Positions 17,938-27,283 of a stretch of DNA of 64,000 nucleotides are shown in pieces. The position numbers and the translations under genes were made by a program. Positions within the stretch are counted from its first letter, which is position 1; each line of letters opens with the position of its first letter. Origin of the DNA: Myxacorys californica WJT36-NPBG1 (GTDB lineage Bacteria; Cyanobacteriota; Cyanobacteriia; Leptolyngbyales; Leptolyngbyaceae); NCBI GenBank assembly GCA_019359315.1, contig JAHHHO010000023.1, positions 17,413 through 81,412 on the forward strand. The letters are read 5' to 3'. Under the pieces are notes generated by a model. It saw only the letters and a program-made list of their open reading frames with translations. It had not been told where the DNA came from and made no database searches.

Positions 17938-18178
17938 CTACCTCGGAGTTTCGGGCTTTTTGCTCGGAGTTCCAAGTTCTGAGGTCGGAACTTCAGGCTT
18001 TGAAGGCGGAGTTTCAGGCTTTTTGCTCGACGTTCCGGGTGTTGAAGGCGGAGTTTCAGGCTTTGAAGGCGGAGTTCCAGGTGTTGAAGGCGGAGTTTCG
18101 GGCTTTTTGCTTGGAATGCCGAGATTGGAAGGCGGAGTGTCGAGATCTGAACTCGGAGTTTCGGGCTTGGAACTGCAA
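17938..18178. repeat. 21-bp tandem repeat array (GGAGTTTCAGGCTTTGAAGGC-like units)
   Basis: About eleven degenerate 21-bp units are arranged head to tail, alternating between a GGCTTTTTGCTC and a GGCTTTGAAGGC core. Because the unit is seven codons with no stop, several frames stay open on both strands (for example SKPETPP on the minus strand), which mimics genes. I treat it as noncoding. It lies immediately upstream of the NACHT gene. Confidence 0.85.
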
Positions 18179-18267
18179 TGATGAGGAAATTTTCTTGAAG
18201 GGTCGGGGAAGAGGCGCGATCGTTCTGTATAAAGGAGAGAACCCTCTACAGCAGTGCTGCTCAAGTT

Positions 18268-20376
18268 ATGTGGACACCCGATCCAATCTTGCTAGAAGTC
18301 ATTAAGAAGCTGACTAGTTTAGTGATCGACACGGTTTGGAAGCAATCGGGCGAGAAAATTACAGAACAGCTTCAGAAGCAAGTTGGAAACGCAATAGAAA
18401 AGTATGTTCGCACTTATGAAGAACGCCATTGCACGCTGAAATACGCGTGCTTGCGGATGGATGATTCGCTGCGGCTCGAAGAAATCTATACCGATGTGCA
18501 GGTTTTGGAACCACGCGAGCTTCGGTACTTCCAAAGCAACGAAAATTTAGAAGACCTGTTTCGCGAACTGGGGCGAGGCTTTCAGTTTGAAAAGACCACG
18601 CGCCAAGCTGGAATTGCAGTCGCGAATCAGTTTCCTCGGTTGGTCGTGTTGGGCAGTCCGGGAATTGGCAAATCGACGTTTCTGAAAAAGGTCGGACTCG
18701 AAGCGCTAAAGTGGGAAACATCGGGCTATCGCCATGAAGTGATCCCAGTGCTTTTGGAGCTAAAGCGGTTTGATGCGAGTCAGACTGATATTGAGAAATT
18801 TATTGCAGCAGAGTTTGAAGAGTGTGGATTTCCCGAAGCGGCAACGTTTACACAGCGGATGTTAGCGGCAGGAAAGCTGCTCGTTTTGCTGGATGGGTTG
18901 GATGAAGTGACATCGCATCACGTCGATCGAGCGATCGTGCAGATTGGAAATCTAGTCGATCGCTATGATGAAAATCGCTTTATTACGTCGTGTCGGATTG
19001 CGGCATACAAAGGGGGATTTCCACGATTTAAAGATGTGACGATGGCGAATTTTGATGATCGCCAGATTAAAACGTTTATTGATCGCTGGTTTCATCGCGA
19101 ACCGAAGTTGGCGGATCAGTGTTGGGAGACCTTAAAAAGCCCAGAGTACGCGGCTGCAAAGGAATTAGGGCAAACGCCACTGCTATTAACGCTGCTTTGT
19201 GCAGTGTATAGCGAGTCGCTAACCTTTCCAAAGCGACGGGCAACACTTTACGGGGAAGCGCTGGAAGTCTGGCTGAAGAATTGGGCGACAGAACGACGGG
19301 TGCATCGCGATCCGATTTATCGCGATTTATGTTTAGAAGATGAACAGATTCTATTGTCGGAGATCGCTTATAAAAGCTTGTCTGAGCAGCAGCTATTCTT
19401 CTCGAAAAAAGAGCTAACCAAGCAAATCAAAGCCTTTCTCACAAGCACTCTGAATGCACCAAAGCATCTCGATGCAGAAGCCGTTCTGAAGGCGATTCAA
19501 ATTCAGCAAGGCATTTTAGTAGAGCGGGCGAGAAATCAGTACTCGTTCTCGCATTTGACTTTTCAGGAGTATCTCACGGCACAATACATTGTGGAAGAAG
19601 GATTACTGGAAGAACTTGTAAAACAACATTTGACTTCTCGCTCTTGGCGAGAAGTTTTTCTGCTCGTTTCAGGTTCGCTGAGAAGTGCAGATCAATTGCT
19701 AGTGCTTATGGCACGTGAAACTAGGAAGTTAGTGGGTTCAGAAAATCTATATGGTCTAGTACTTGGGTCAAGTTTAATCGCAGCTGATTCTGAAGATAAC
19801 TACAATTCTGCTTCTAACCGTGCTGTAGCTATTTTCATTGCTCTTTCACATGATAAAACTTATCATCAAAATCTTGCTCTTAAGTTAGTATCTGCACTTG
19901 ATAGTTCTCGAAAGCTAGGTCGTCTTTTCAAGTTTGTAGACGAATTAGCTGGGCATTTTATTATTTATCGTTCTGTTGTTCCTACTTCTACTAGTGAAAC
20001 CTCCTTTCAAGCACTTCTTGAAACTGTTTATATGCTTGCTGAAGAAATTGAAAAAGCGAAGGTCTTTCGCAAATCAGATAGTTCAATTTTATTTGAACAG
20101 CTAAGAATTTTGAAGGATATAATTCCGGACGATAGATTTACTAAACAAAAATCTATTGAAGAATATTCAGAAATCACTGAAATCATTTTGCAGAGTTGGT
20201 GCAACTATCTTTGCTTAGCACCAGAATGGGTTGATTTGCCTCAGCGCGAGGTCTTCTCTCTAAGAGATTACCTTTATGCCAATGAATTAATAGTGCAGTG
20301 CAGAGATGCTGGGCGTGTGTCGCCGCAGGTGTGGAATGCGATCGAGTCTCGGATGCTAACCATGCGCGATGATTAG
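18268..20376 (+). CDS. NACHT-domain NTPase (STAND family, defence-like)
   Basis: The protein has 702 residues. An N-terminal helical region (1-110) is followed by a NACHT domain (about 120-330) with Walker A LGSPGIGKST (129-136), Walker B LLVLLDGLDEV (204-214), and FITSCRIAAY as sensor. A winged-helix-like segment ends FSHLTFQEYLTAQYIVEE, and a C-terminal helical part of about 260 residues has no recognisable repeats. Bacterial NACHT proteins include proven antiphage systems, in which the C-terminal part senses the infection; whether this one does is inference. The 3' part (about 19740-20220) is clearly more AT-rich than the NACHT part, suggesting a swapped sensor. It lies between a tandem repeat and hicBA. 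No clear ribosome site precedes ATG 18268. Confidence 0.88.
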   Translation: MWTPDPILLEVIKKLTSLVIDTVWKQSGEKITEQLQKQVGNAIEKYVRTYEERHCTLKYACLRMDDSLRLEEIYTDVQVLEPRELRYFQSNENLEDLFRELGRGFQFEKTTRQAGIAVANQFPRLVVLGSPGIGKSTFLKKVGLEALKWETSGYRHEVIPVLLELKRFDASQTDIEKFIAAEFEECGFPEAATFTQRMLAAGKLLVLLDGLDEVTSHHVDRAIVQIGNLVDRYDENRFITSCRIAAYKGGFPRFKDVTMANFDDRQIKTFIDRWFHREPKLADQCWETLKSPEYAAAKELGQTPLLLTLLCAVYSESLTFPKRRATLYGEALEVWLKNWATERRVHRDPIYRDLCLEDEQILLSEIAYKSLSEQQLFFSKKELTKQIKAFLTSTLNAPKHLDAEAVLKAIQIQQGILVERARNQYSFSHLTFQEYLTAQYIVEEGLLEELVKQHLTSRSWREVFLLVSGSLRSADQLLVLMARETRKLVGSENLYGLVLGSSLIAADSEDNYNSASNRAVAIFIALSHDKTYHQNLALKLVSALDSSRKLGRLFKFVDELAGHFIIYRSVVPTSTSETSFQALLETVYMLAEEIEKAKVFRKSDSSILFEQLRILKDIIPDDRFTKQKSIEEYSEITEIILQSWCNYLCLAPEWVDLPQREVFSLRDYLYANELIVQCRDAGRVSPQVWNAIESRMLTMRDD

Positions 20377-20402
20377 AGTAGTTGCGATTTTGAGCTTAAA
20401 CC

Positions 20403-20612
20403 ATGAGCGAAGTTGTATTTCTAATTGAAGATGCACCCGAAGGTGGCTACATCGCCCGTGCCCTAGGAGAATCCATTTTTACAGAAGCAGATGATCTCGA
20501 TCGCCTGCGAGAAGAAATTCGAGATGCCGTCAGATGCCATTTCCCCAACGAGCAAACACGCCCAAAATTGATCCGTCTCCACTTTATTCGAGATGAGGTC
20601 ATTGCCTCATGA
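20403..20612 (+). CDS. hicB: HicB-like antitoxin (short form)
   Basis: The product has 69 residues, beginning VVFLIEDAPEGGYIARALGESIFTEADDLDRLREEIRDAV, the partial RNase-H-like fold of HicB antitoxins. It lacks the C-terminal DNA-binding domain of long HicB forms, so it probably neutralises HicA by binding but may need another protein for autoregulation. Its TGA overlaps the ATG of the next gene by four bases (20609-20612), a translationally coupled pair. Confidence 0.87.
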   Translation: MSEVVFLIEDAPEGGYIARALGESIFTEADDLDRLREEIRDAVRCHFPNEQTRPKLIRLHFIRDEVIAS

Positions 20613-20857
20613 AGCTCCCGCGAGATCTTTCTGGAAAAGAACTGGCGAAACTTCTAGAAAGATTTGATCACACAATCAATCATCAAACCGGAAGCCACTT
20701 GCGATTATCCACCAGTTTTAACGGTGAACATCATATTACTGTTCCAAACCACGATGCTCTTAAAGTTGGGACACTTGCTACAATTCTCAAAAAAGATGTA
20801 GCAGAACACGTTGCCTTAAGTCACGATGAATTACTCATAGCTCTATTTCGGAAATGA
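20609..20857 (+). CDS. hicA: HicA-like mRNA interferase toxin
   Basis: The product has 82 residues with the double-stranded RNA-binding-like fold of HicA/YcfA. The motif HQTGSHLRLS carries the catalytic His30, followed by ITVPNHDALKVGTLATILK. HicA cleaves mRNA and is held inactive by HicB. Here the antitoxin gene comes first. The pair directly follows the NACHT gene with 26 bases between, so they may share a transcript. Confidence 0.9.
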   Translation: MKLPRDLSGKELAKLLERFDHTINHQTGSHLRLSTSFNGEHHITVPNHDALKVGTLATILKKDVAEHVALSHDELLIALFRK

Positions 20858-21072
20858 AATTAGCGAATCTCAGTCTGTCAACAAATGACGATTAGCTAAG
20901 ACGGCAAGCAAAAAATTAGGACTCACAATAGAAATCACGATCGCAGTTAGAAGCGAGAAAACCGTGACACGATCGCAGACCTTACCCACCCGTTTACTAA
21001 GCATGAGCCGCGATTGCAGTGAGCCGCGATCGCGATATCAAAACCTGATCAATACCGAACTGCAAAGCGTTA

Positions 21073-22503
21073 TCAAAGGTGTCCTTCACTCCTTTCCTGT
21101 TTGCGCTCCTGAAGCTTAAGCAAAATCTCTGCATGAATTTCTTTCGTAATTGGGTAGAGATATGCCAAGACCAAGCCAATCAGCAGCACCACCAACGGAG
21201 CCGGACCCACCAACACCCGAATTGCCCAAAGTGCCGACGCAGGCTGAATCGGCGCAGGTTGCCCACCACCACTTTCAATAAATCCAGACTGTTGTAGCAC
21301 CCAACCCACAATAAACAGACCAAGCGCCAGAGCCACCTTCTGCAACAGCACCATAAACCCGTAAAACACTCCTTCGCGCCGCTGTCCAGTTTGCAATTCA
21401 TCTAGCTCAATCACATCTGGGATCATCGACCACGGAACTAAATATGCAGTCGAGACTCCAAAGCCTGCCAACACAGCTAAGGCATACATCCAGCCAATCT
21501 GTCCGGGCTGCAACGTAAATAGCCCAATCTCAGCAATAATCCAGACCGTCATTCCCATGAAGTAGACAGCCTTCTTACCAACTCGTTTGCTGACTGCGCT
21601 CCAGACAAACAGCATAATTAATGCCGTCACCTGAACAGCAATCACCACCTGGGTAAAATCAGCGTCATTCAAGCCCATCCAGTTTTTGACAAAATACGGA
21701 ATCACCGAAACCGTATTCTGAACCGCAAGCCAAGAGCAGAGGTAGATTCCAATAACGTACAAGAATGGTTTGTTAGAAAACGCAATTTTGAGTTGCTCAA
21801 GATAAGGCAAAGATTCCTCAGTCGCCACCGCTTGGCGTTGCTGCTCTGTTTCCCGAACCCGTTTGCGCGTTCCCCACACACACCAATACAACGGCAATAC
21901 AGAGATAACCGCACAAACTGCACCGAGCATCCAATACTGCTTGATCGGATCGTTCTTAAATGCACCAAAGATCACGAGTGCTAATACAAGAGAGAGAATG
22001 CTGCCGCCAATAGAGAAAGCGAAGCGATAGCTATTAAGACTGGTGCGCTCATCGTAATCTTGCGTGAGTTCAGGAGTTAGAGCGGTATATGGCAGGTTGA
22101 CCGCCGTATAGAAGCTATTGAAAATAATCGAGATTGCCACGTAGTACCAGAACAATCCCCACTGATCGAGATCAGGGACAATCCACTGCAAGAAAAAGAA
22201 AATACCGAATGGAATTGCCCCAAACAGCATCCACGGATGGCGACGCCCCCATCTGCTGCGAGTGCGATCGCTCATCATGCCCACGATCGGATCGTTGATC
22301 GCATCCCAGATCTTGCTGATCAGTAGAATGCTACCTGCAATGCCAGGTTTGAGGTTGGCAACATTCGTGAAGAAGATCAGTAGAAAGACCCCTAAAATAT
22401 TTGCTGTAATGGCAGGGCCCAAATCCCCTGCGCCATACGCCAATTTTGTACTAAAGCTTAATTTTTCGCTCTTTGCACCGGGTTGATCGGCAGAATTATT
22501 CAT
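21073..22503 (-). CDS. MFS sugar:cation symporter (GPH family)
   Basis: The protein has about 476 residues and twelve predicted membrane helices. The GPH-type N terminus KLAYGAGDLGPAITANIL, the loop motif DRTRSRWGRRHPWMLFGAIPFG and DYDERTSLNSYRFAFS identify the glycoside-pentoside-hexuronide:cation symporter family. The substrate cannot be assigned. I start at ATG 22503, leaving 102 bases to the divergent gene; a GTG at 22566 would add 21 polar residues and is possible. The gene overlaps no other and ends about 215 bases from hicA. Confidence 0.88.
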   Translation of the reverse strand: MNNSADQPGAKSEKLSFSTKLAYGAGDLGPAITANILGVFLLIFFTNVANLKPGIAGSILLISKIWDAINDPIVGMMSDRTRSRWGRRHPWMLFGAIPFGIFFFLQWIVPDLDQWGLFWYYVAISIIFNSFYTAVNLPYTALTPELTQDYDERTSLNSYRFAFSIGGSILSLVLALVIFGAFKNDPIKQYWMLGAVCAVISVLPLYWCVWGTRKRVRETEQQRQAVATEESLPYLEQLKIAFSNKPFLYVIGIYLCSWLAVQNTVSVIPYFVKNWMGLNDADFTQVVIAVQVTALIMLFVWSAVSKRVGKKAVYFMGMTVWIIAEIGLFTLQPGQIGWMYALAVLAGFGVSTAYLVPWSMIPDVIELDELQTGQRREGVFYGFMVLLQKVALALGLFIVGWVLQQSGFIESGGGQPAPIQPASALWAIRVLVGPAPLVVLLIGLVLAYLYPITKEIHAEILLKLQERKQERSEGHL

Positions 22504-22605
22504 AACAGGAGTCGTAGAAACCGGGTTATCAGTTGTATTATCTTCCTCAGTTTTGTTTCTGATCACGCAGTTCGTTCTAAATCTTATTTATCTTTAGCTG
22601 TCACA

Positions 22606-23121
22606 ATGCCCGAACTTTTCGTTAGTTGGTCTGATTACCACGAAACCATTGAGAAACTTGCGGCTCAGATCTACCGTTCTGGCTGGGAGTTTGATCAAAT
22701 TGTCTGTTTGGCTAAGGGAGGGCTACGAGTTGGAGACGTGTTGGCACGGATTTACGGTGTGCCGTTGGCGATCTTATCGACCTCATCGTATCGGGGTGGC
22801 AGCCGTGGGCGGAGTGCGCTGGTGTTTTCGCGCGAACTGTCAATGACAACGCTAAATTTAGGAGCGCGGGTCTTGCTCGTCGATGATCTCGTCGATTCGG
22901 GCGTGACGTTGCAAAAGACGATTCCTTGGCTCAAGCATCAATATGGTGTTTACGTTGAGGAAGTTAAGACAGCAGTGCTGTGGTATAAGCAATGCTCCAT
23001 CATCAAACCCGACTATTATGTCGAGTATTTGCCAGATAATCCTTGGATTCACCAGCCGTTTGAGAAGTATGAGGAGATGGAGCCGAAAGATTTGGATCAG
23101 TCATGGCCGGCTCAAGGTTAA
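22606..23121 (+). CDS. Purine-type phosphoribosyltransferase
   Basis: The product has 171 residues, starting PELFVSWSDYHETIEKLA. The PRPP-binding signature VLLVDDLVDSGVTL lies at about residues 88-101, and YRGGSRGRSALVFS forms the flexible loop. It resembles xanthine/hypoxanthine-guanine phosphoribosyltransferases (Gpt-like), which salvage purine bases to nucleotides; substrate preference is inferred. ATG 22606 is chosen because homologous sequence begins there, and extending further upstream would overlap the divergent transporter promoter. Confidence 0.87.
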   Translation: MPELFVSWSDYHETIEKLAAQIYRSGWEFDQIVCLAKGGLRVGDVLARIYGVPLAILSTSSYRGGSRGRSALVFSRELSMTTLNLGARVLLVDDLVDSGVTLQKTIPWLKHQYGVYVEEVKTAVLWYKQCSIIKPDYYVEYLPDNPWIHQPFEKYEEMEPKDLDQSWPAQG

Positions 23122-23892
23122 ACAGATTTACTCATCAGCGCTACTACCTAAACATCTAGCTCCGAACTAGTTGAAACAAGACCCCTGTAAATATACTTAT
23201 TAAAATTTCTGAATTATCGCTTTTCTTTACTACTTGTTCAACTTAAGTTCGGCAAATGAAGTGCCAATTCGCTGAAGCTTATGAGTAGTTGCTTTGTCGC
23301 GTTCAAATTCCTCAAGCATTAAAGAGAGCTACTAGCGGAGCCTACTGTATTACACCTCTTGCTCCTGCGATTTCCTTAGACGCGCGCATTAACAGTGAGT
23401 CCAACTCCCATATGTAGAATAGCGAACTAGGTCTTTATGCACGTATCCTTCATATTGTGACTCATGGCATGTTCTCCTTCTCTAGAGAGATCTGCCAATT
23501 GGAAGATGCTCACCCATCAGTTAGAAAATTACAGTTCTTCTTTGATAGTCATTAGAGCCAAGTGACGATCTAATCCGAAAGCCTGTCTTCCCAGCCCTTA
23601 ATCTTCTTATGAATTTGCTGGACTCTATCAACTCTGACTTCATAACTCTGTAGAGTTTTACGGTAGATAGGTTCTAGGATGCTGCTGTTATTCATGTAAT
23701 AACACGCTGACTAGCATTTACAGGGTGTTTTTGTAGTTTTCAACCGCTTGGGGTTAGCAAATTGGGGTTAGCAAACTGGTTTTCATCCAACGCTTGGGCA
23801 ACGCTGCTCAAGATGGGCCTGAGACTTAGCACAGTAGCCGCTCTGCTAAATCCGGATCTTGTGGTGAAGCCCTTCTACTTGTTGCATCAGTC
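23122..23892. other. 771-base gap before the exopolysaccharide cluster
   Basis: I see no credible gene. A short direct repeat TTGGGGTTAGCAAA is present twice around 23748-23775. A 29-codon minus-strand frame at 23230-23319 looks protein-like but has no ribosome site. The last 150 bases presumably hold the promoter and leader of the first glycosyltransferase. Confidence 0.4.
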
Positions 23893-24981
23893 ATGAAAGT
23901 AGCCTTAGTCCATGACTACCTAACACAAAAAGGTGGCGCAGAGCGAGTGTTCGAGCTACTTTGCAAGCGTTATCCTGATGCAGATGTTTTTACATCCCTT
24001 TATGATCCTCAGTCATCGGTTGATTTAGGCAATCGCGTCGTTCACACGACCTATTTGCAGCGACTCCCCCATGCACCCCAGTATTTCAAACTGCTTGCTC
24101 CTTTCTATTACTCCGCTTTTCGTTCCTTGGATTTGCGAGACTACGATTTGATCATTAGCAGCACGACTAGTTTTGCGAAGGCAGTGAGAAAGCGCCCAGA
24201 CGCCAAGCACATTTGTTTCTGCCATAATGTGACACGGTTTCTGTGGGACACCAAGACGTATTTGCGAGAATACAGTGCCTACCGTCGCTTTTATCCGCTT
24301 CTAGAAAGCATCTTTCGGTTGATGCGAAAGGCGGATTTTGCCCATGCTCAAGGCCCCGATTTGTATGTCGCAAACTCCAGCACGGTTGCCCGACGGATTG
24401 AGCGAATCTACAAGCGCCCAGCGATCGTCATCAACTACCCGATCGATAGTCAGCAGTTCACCTTCTCAGACCAGAAGGAAGATTTTTATCTGGCGTCAGC
24501 GCGGCTGCTGAGCTACAAGCGTATTGATGTGATTGTTGAAGCGTTCAACTGGTTGGGCTGGTCGCTGCTGATAACAGGCGACGGCCCTGAGCGGGAAGCC
24601 CTGCAAGCACGAGCCATGAAGAACGTGCAGTTTCTAGGACATGTGAGCGATAGCGATCGCAAGTGGCTGCTCGCAAAGTCTCGCTCTGTGATCGTGACCG
24701 CTTTAGAAGATTACGGGTTAGTGCCGATTGAGGCAAACGCAAGCGGAACGCCCGTGATCGCCTTTGGTGAAGGCGGTGTGCTAGATACTCAAGTTCCTGG
24801 CAAAACCGGGGTCTTCTTCAAATCGCAAACCCCTCACGCCCTCTATCGGGCGCTTTTACAGGCTTGCACTATTAACTGGGACTACCAAACCATTCGGAAT
24901 CACGCACTCAGCCACTTCTCTGAAGAAGTCTTTTTTCAGTCGGTCGATCGCGTCATTGGGGAGGTATGTAGCACCGGGTAA
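23893..24981 (+). CDS. Glycosyltransferase family 4 (mannosyltransferase-like)
   Basis: The product has 362 residues in two GT-B Rossmann domains. It starts KVALVHDYLTQKGGAERVFELLCK with HICFCHNVTRFLWD, typical of WbaZ-type GDP-mannose-dependent transferases. The C-terminal half has YLASARLLSYKRIDVIVEAFN and the nucleotide-sugar motif EDYGLVPIEANASGTPVIAFGEGG. It adds a sugar to a lipid-linked repeat unit on the cytoplasmic face. Donor and acceptor are inferred only. It is the first gene of the exopolysaccharide cluster, 79 bases before the Wzc-like kinase gene. Confidence 0.9.
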   Translation: MKVALVHDYLTQKGGAERVFELLCKRYPDADVFTSLYDPQSSVDLGNRVVHTTYLQRLPHAPQYFKLLAPFYYSAFRSLDLRDYDLIISSTTSFAKAVRKRPDAKHICFCHNVTRFLWDTKTYLREYSAYRRFYPLLESIFRLMRKADFAHAQGPDLYVANSSTVARRIERIYKRPAIVINYPIDSQQFTFSDQKEDFYLASARLLSYKRIDVIVEAFNWLGWSLLITGDGPEREALQARAMKNVQFLGHVSDSDRKWLLAKSRSVIVTALEDYGLVPIEANASGTPVIAFGEGGVLDTQVPGKTGVFFKSQTPHALYRALLQACTINWDYQTIRNHALSHFSEEVFFQSVDRVIGEVCSTG

Positions 24982-25060
24982 CTGGAGTGATATCGGTCAA
25001 GTGATATGGATCAAGGTGTAATTGTCCTGTTTTCGTCATTCAGTCTAGGGAGTAACCAAC

Positions 25061-27283
25061 GTGGCTCAGAGTAATTTAACGTTCTATAACGGAAATCCAT
25101 CCCCGCCTCAGCAGGTGGAGACCGAACCTGGCTACGGTCATCTGCTAAATGTGCTGGTGCGGCGACGGAACTGGGTGCTAGGAATTCTGATTGCCACGTT
25201 AGCAGCAACCGCAGGCGTGACGCTCGTAATGAGACCGACCTACCGCAGCACCATGCAACTGATGGTGGACTCTAACTATCGCACTCGACAAGCATCGCCG
25301 GAGAACCCAAGTTTTTCTTACGCTGACCCCAACGTTGAGATTGACAATGCTACACAGCTAAACGTCATGCGAAGCGCTCAACTGCTGCAACGCGCGATCG
25401 ACAGTCTCAAACCCCGCTACTCAGATTTAACCGTTGAGAAACTCCAGAAGAAGCTAGCCGTCTCCACGATTCAAGAGCAGAAGGGCAACGAGAAGGTCAA
25501 CACTAGTATTTTTCAAGTAACGTACACCGATAACAATCGTGCCAAGACGCGGGATGTCTTAATGGCACTACAAACGGTGTATGAGCAGTACAACGTGTCT
25601 CAACAAAAGCAGCGCTTGACCCGTGGATTGGCCTTTATCAACGAGCAAATTCCGCAGGCTGAAACGCGAGTGAGTCAGGCAGAATCTGCCTTGGAGCGAT
25701 TTCGGAAGTCGCAAGATCTCATTGATCCAGAACTTCAGTCGAAATCATTGATCGAGTCGCTAGCTGCATTACAGAAAGATCAGCAAACCAACCAAGCAGC
25801 CCTAGCGTCGGCTCGAACGCAGTATTTAGCGTTGCAGAGCCAACTGAATCGTGATCCGCGTCAAGCCTCGATCGCGGCTCGGTTAAGTCAATCGTCTCGC
25901 TATCAGGCCCTACTGAATGAGATTCAGAAAACCGAAGTCGCATTGGTGCAGCAAAAACTGCGCTTTACGGAGAAAACGCCCTTTGTTCAAACCTTGCTAG
26001 AGCAGCGTCAGCAGCAAGCTGTGCTGCTTCGACAAGAAGCGCAGCGAGTGTTAGGGGCAGATGCCGGGGCACTGGCATCGGCTGGCGGAAACCTAGTCTC
26101 AATTGGGCAATTGGGAGAAAACGACCTCAAGTTTGCGAGCGGATTAGTCGAAGCTCAGGTGAGCTTTCTTGCCGCTCAAGCTCGCGATCGCACCTTGGCG
26201 GTCAACCAAGCTCAACTCAAGGGCGAACTCCAACGCTTTCCAGCACTGCTAGCAGAGTTCAATCGTTTACAGCCAAACGTCAAAATTAACCGTGAAACGC
26301 TAGAGCAGTTACTCAAGGCAAAGCAAGAGCTTGGGTTAGAAATCGCTCGTGGAGCCTATGACTGGCAGACTTTAGAGCAGCCGAAGTTGGGCAAGAAAGT
26401 GGGTCCTAGCTGGCTGAAAAACCTGTTAGCAGGAGGCGTATTGGGCTTAATGCTAGGCGGCGCTGCCGCGCTGATGCGCGAATCATCCGATGATTCAGTC
26501 CGCACCTCAGAAGATCTCACCAAACAGCTACCTGTACCTCTGCTGGGGCTGGTTCCAGAACTGCCATTACCCGAAGTAACGTTAGGATCTCGTAGTCTAT
26601 CGTTCCGACAATCGGACGTACTCGACCCATCCACGATGCAGGTCTTGCACTGGGCACCGTTCCGAGAATCGTTAGATTTGATTTACAAAAACCTGCAACT
26701 AATCACGGACGGTGCACCGATCAATTCGTTGGTGATTACGTCTGCCTTGGCAGGAGAAGGAAAATCAACGGTGGCACTAGGACTAGCGATTAGCGCTGCG
26801 CGGCTGCATCAACGAGTGCTGCTGATCGACGCGGATCTGCGTCGTCCGGGACTCCACAAACAGTTAGATTTGCCCAACGAGCAAGGACTTTCGACCCTCC
26901 TGATGAGCGATCGCTTCTTAGGCACAAACGCGGTACAAAATGCCAATACTTATAGTGACCTGCCCATATCGGTACTCACAGCTGGCCCAACTCCGACGGA
27001 TTCTGTCAAACTGCTCAGCTCAAAACGGATGCGCGACTTGATGAGCATGTTTGAGCAGAGCTATGACTTGGTGATTGTAGACGCGCCACCAACTTTGGGG
27101 ATTGTGGATGCAATTTTGGCAGCATCGTTCTGTGATGGGGCACTGTTGGTAGGTCGAATGGGTCGTGTGACTCGTCACGAGGTCACAGAAGCAGCAAATA
27201 CGCTGAGCCGTTTAAATCTGCTGGGGATTGTAGCCAATGGAGCAAGTAACCCTAGCAATTATTACTACGATCGCATTGCCTGA
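25061..27283 (+). CDS. Wzc-like polysaccharide co-polymerase / tyrosine autokinase
   Basis: The protein has 740 residues. An N-terminal Wzz domain begins near VLVRRRNWVLGILIATLAATAGVTLV (first membrane helix), followed by periplasmic coiled-coil (about 180-420, with GNVR-like features) and a second helix LLAGGVLGLMLGGAAA. The BY-kinase domain (about 540-740) has Walker A SALAGEGKSTVALG, Walker A' VLLIDADLRRPGLH and Walker B LVIVDAPP. The C terminus NYYYDRIA carries the tyrosine cluster expected to be autophosphorylated. It controls chain length and export of the polysaccharide. The start is GTG 25061, with AGGGAG upstream. Confidence 0.92.
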   Translation: MAQSNLTFYNGNPSPPQQVETEPGYGHLLNVLVRRRNWVLGILIATLAATAGVTLVMRPTYRSTMQLMVDSNYRTRQASPENPSFSYADPNVEIDNATQLNVMRSAQLLQRAIDSLKPRYSDLTVEKLQKKLAVSTIQEQKGNEKVNTSIFQVTYTDNNRAKTRDVLMALQTVYEQYNVSQQKQRLTRGLAFINEQIPQAETRVSQAESALERFRKSQDLIDPELQSKSLIESLAALQKDQQTNQAALASARTQYLALQSQLNRDPRQASIAARLSQSSRYQALLNEIQKTEVALVQQKLRFTEKTPFVQTLLEQRQQQAVLLRQEAQRVLGADAGALASAGGNLVSIGQLGENDLKFASGLVEAQVSFLAAQARDRTLAVNQAQLKGELQRFPALLAEFNRLQPNVKINRETLEQLLKAKQELGLEIARGAYDWQTLEQPKLGKKVGPSWLKNLLAGGVLGLMLGGAAALMRESSDDSVRTSEDLTKQLPVPLLGLVPELPLPEVTLGSRSLSFRQSDVLDPSTMQVLHWAPFRESLDLIYKNLQLITDGAPINSLVITSALAGEGKSTVALGLAISAARLHQRVLLIDADLRRPGLHKQLDLPNEQGLSTLLMSDRFLGTNAVQNANTYSDLPISVLTAGPTPTDSVKLLSSKRMRDLMSMFEQSYDLVIVDAPPTLGIVDAILAASFCDGALLVGRMGRVTRHEVTEAANTLSRLNLLGIVANGASNPSNYYYDRIA

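Noticed and set aside
17938..18178. CRISPR-like array
   Set aside because: Units are contiguous degenerate 21-mers without unique spacers, and no cas gene is present.
17938..18264. Minus-strand frame encoding PSKPETP heptads, plus two plus-strand frames over the same bases
   Set aside because: All arise from the stop-free 21-bp repeat; none has a ribosome site, and they overlap each other fully.
23230..23319. 29-codon minus-strand frame
   Set aside because: It reads plausibly but is very short, lacks a ribosome site and has an in-frame stop just upstream.
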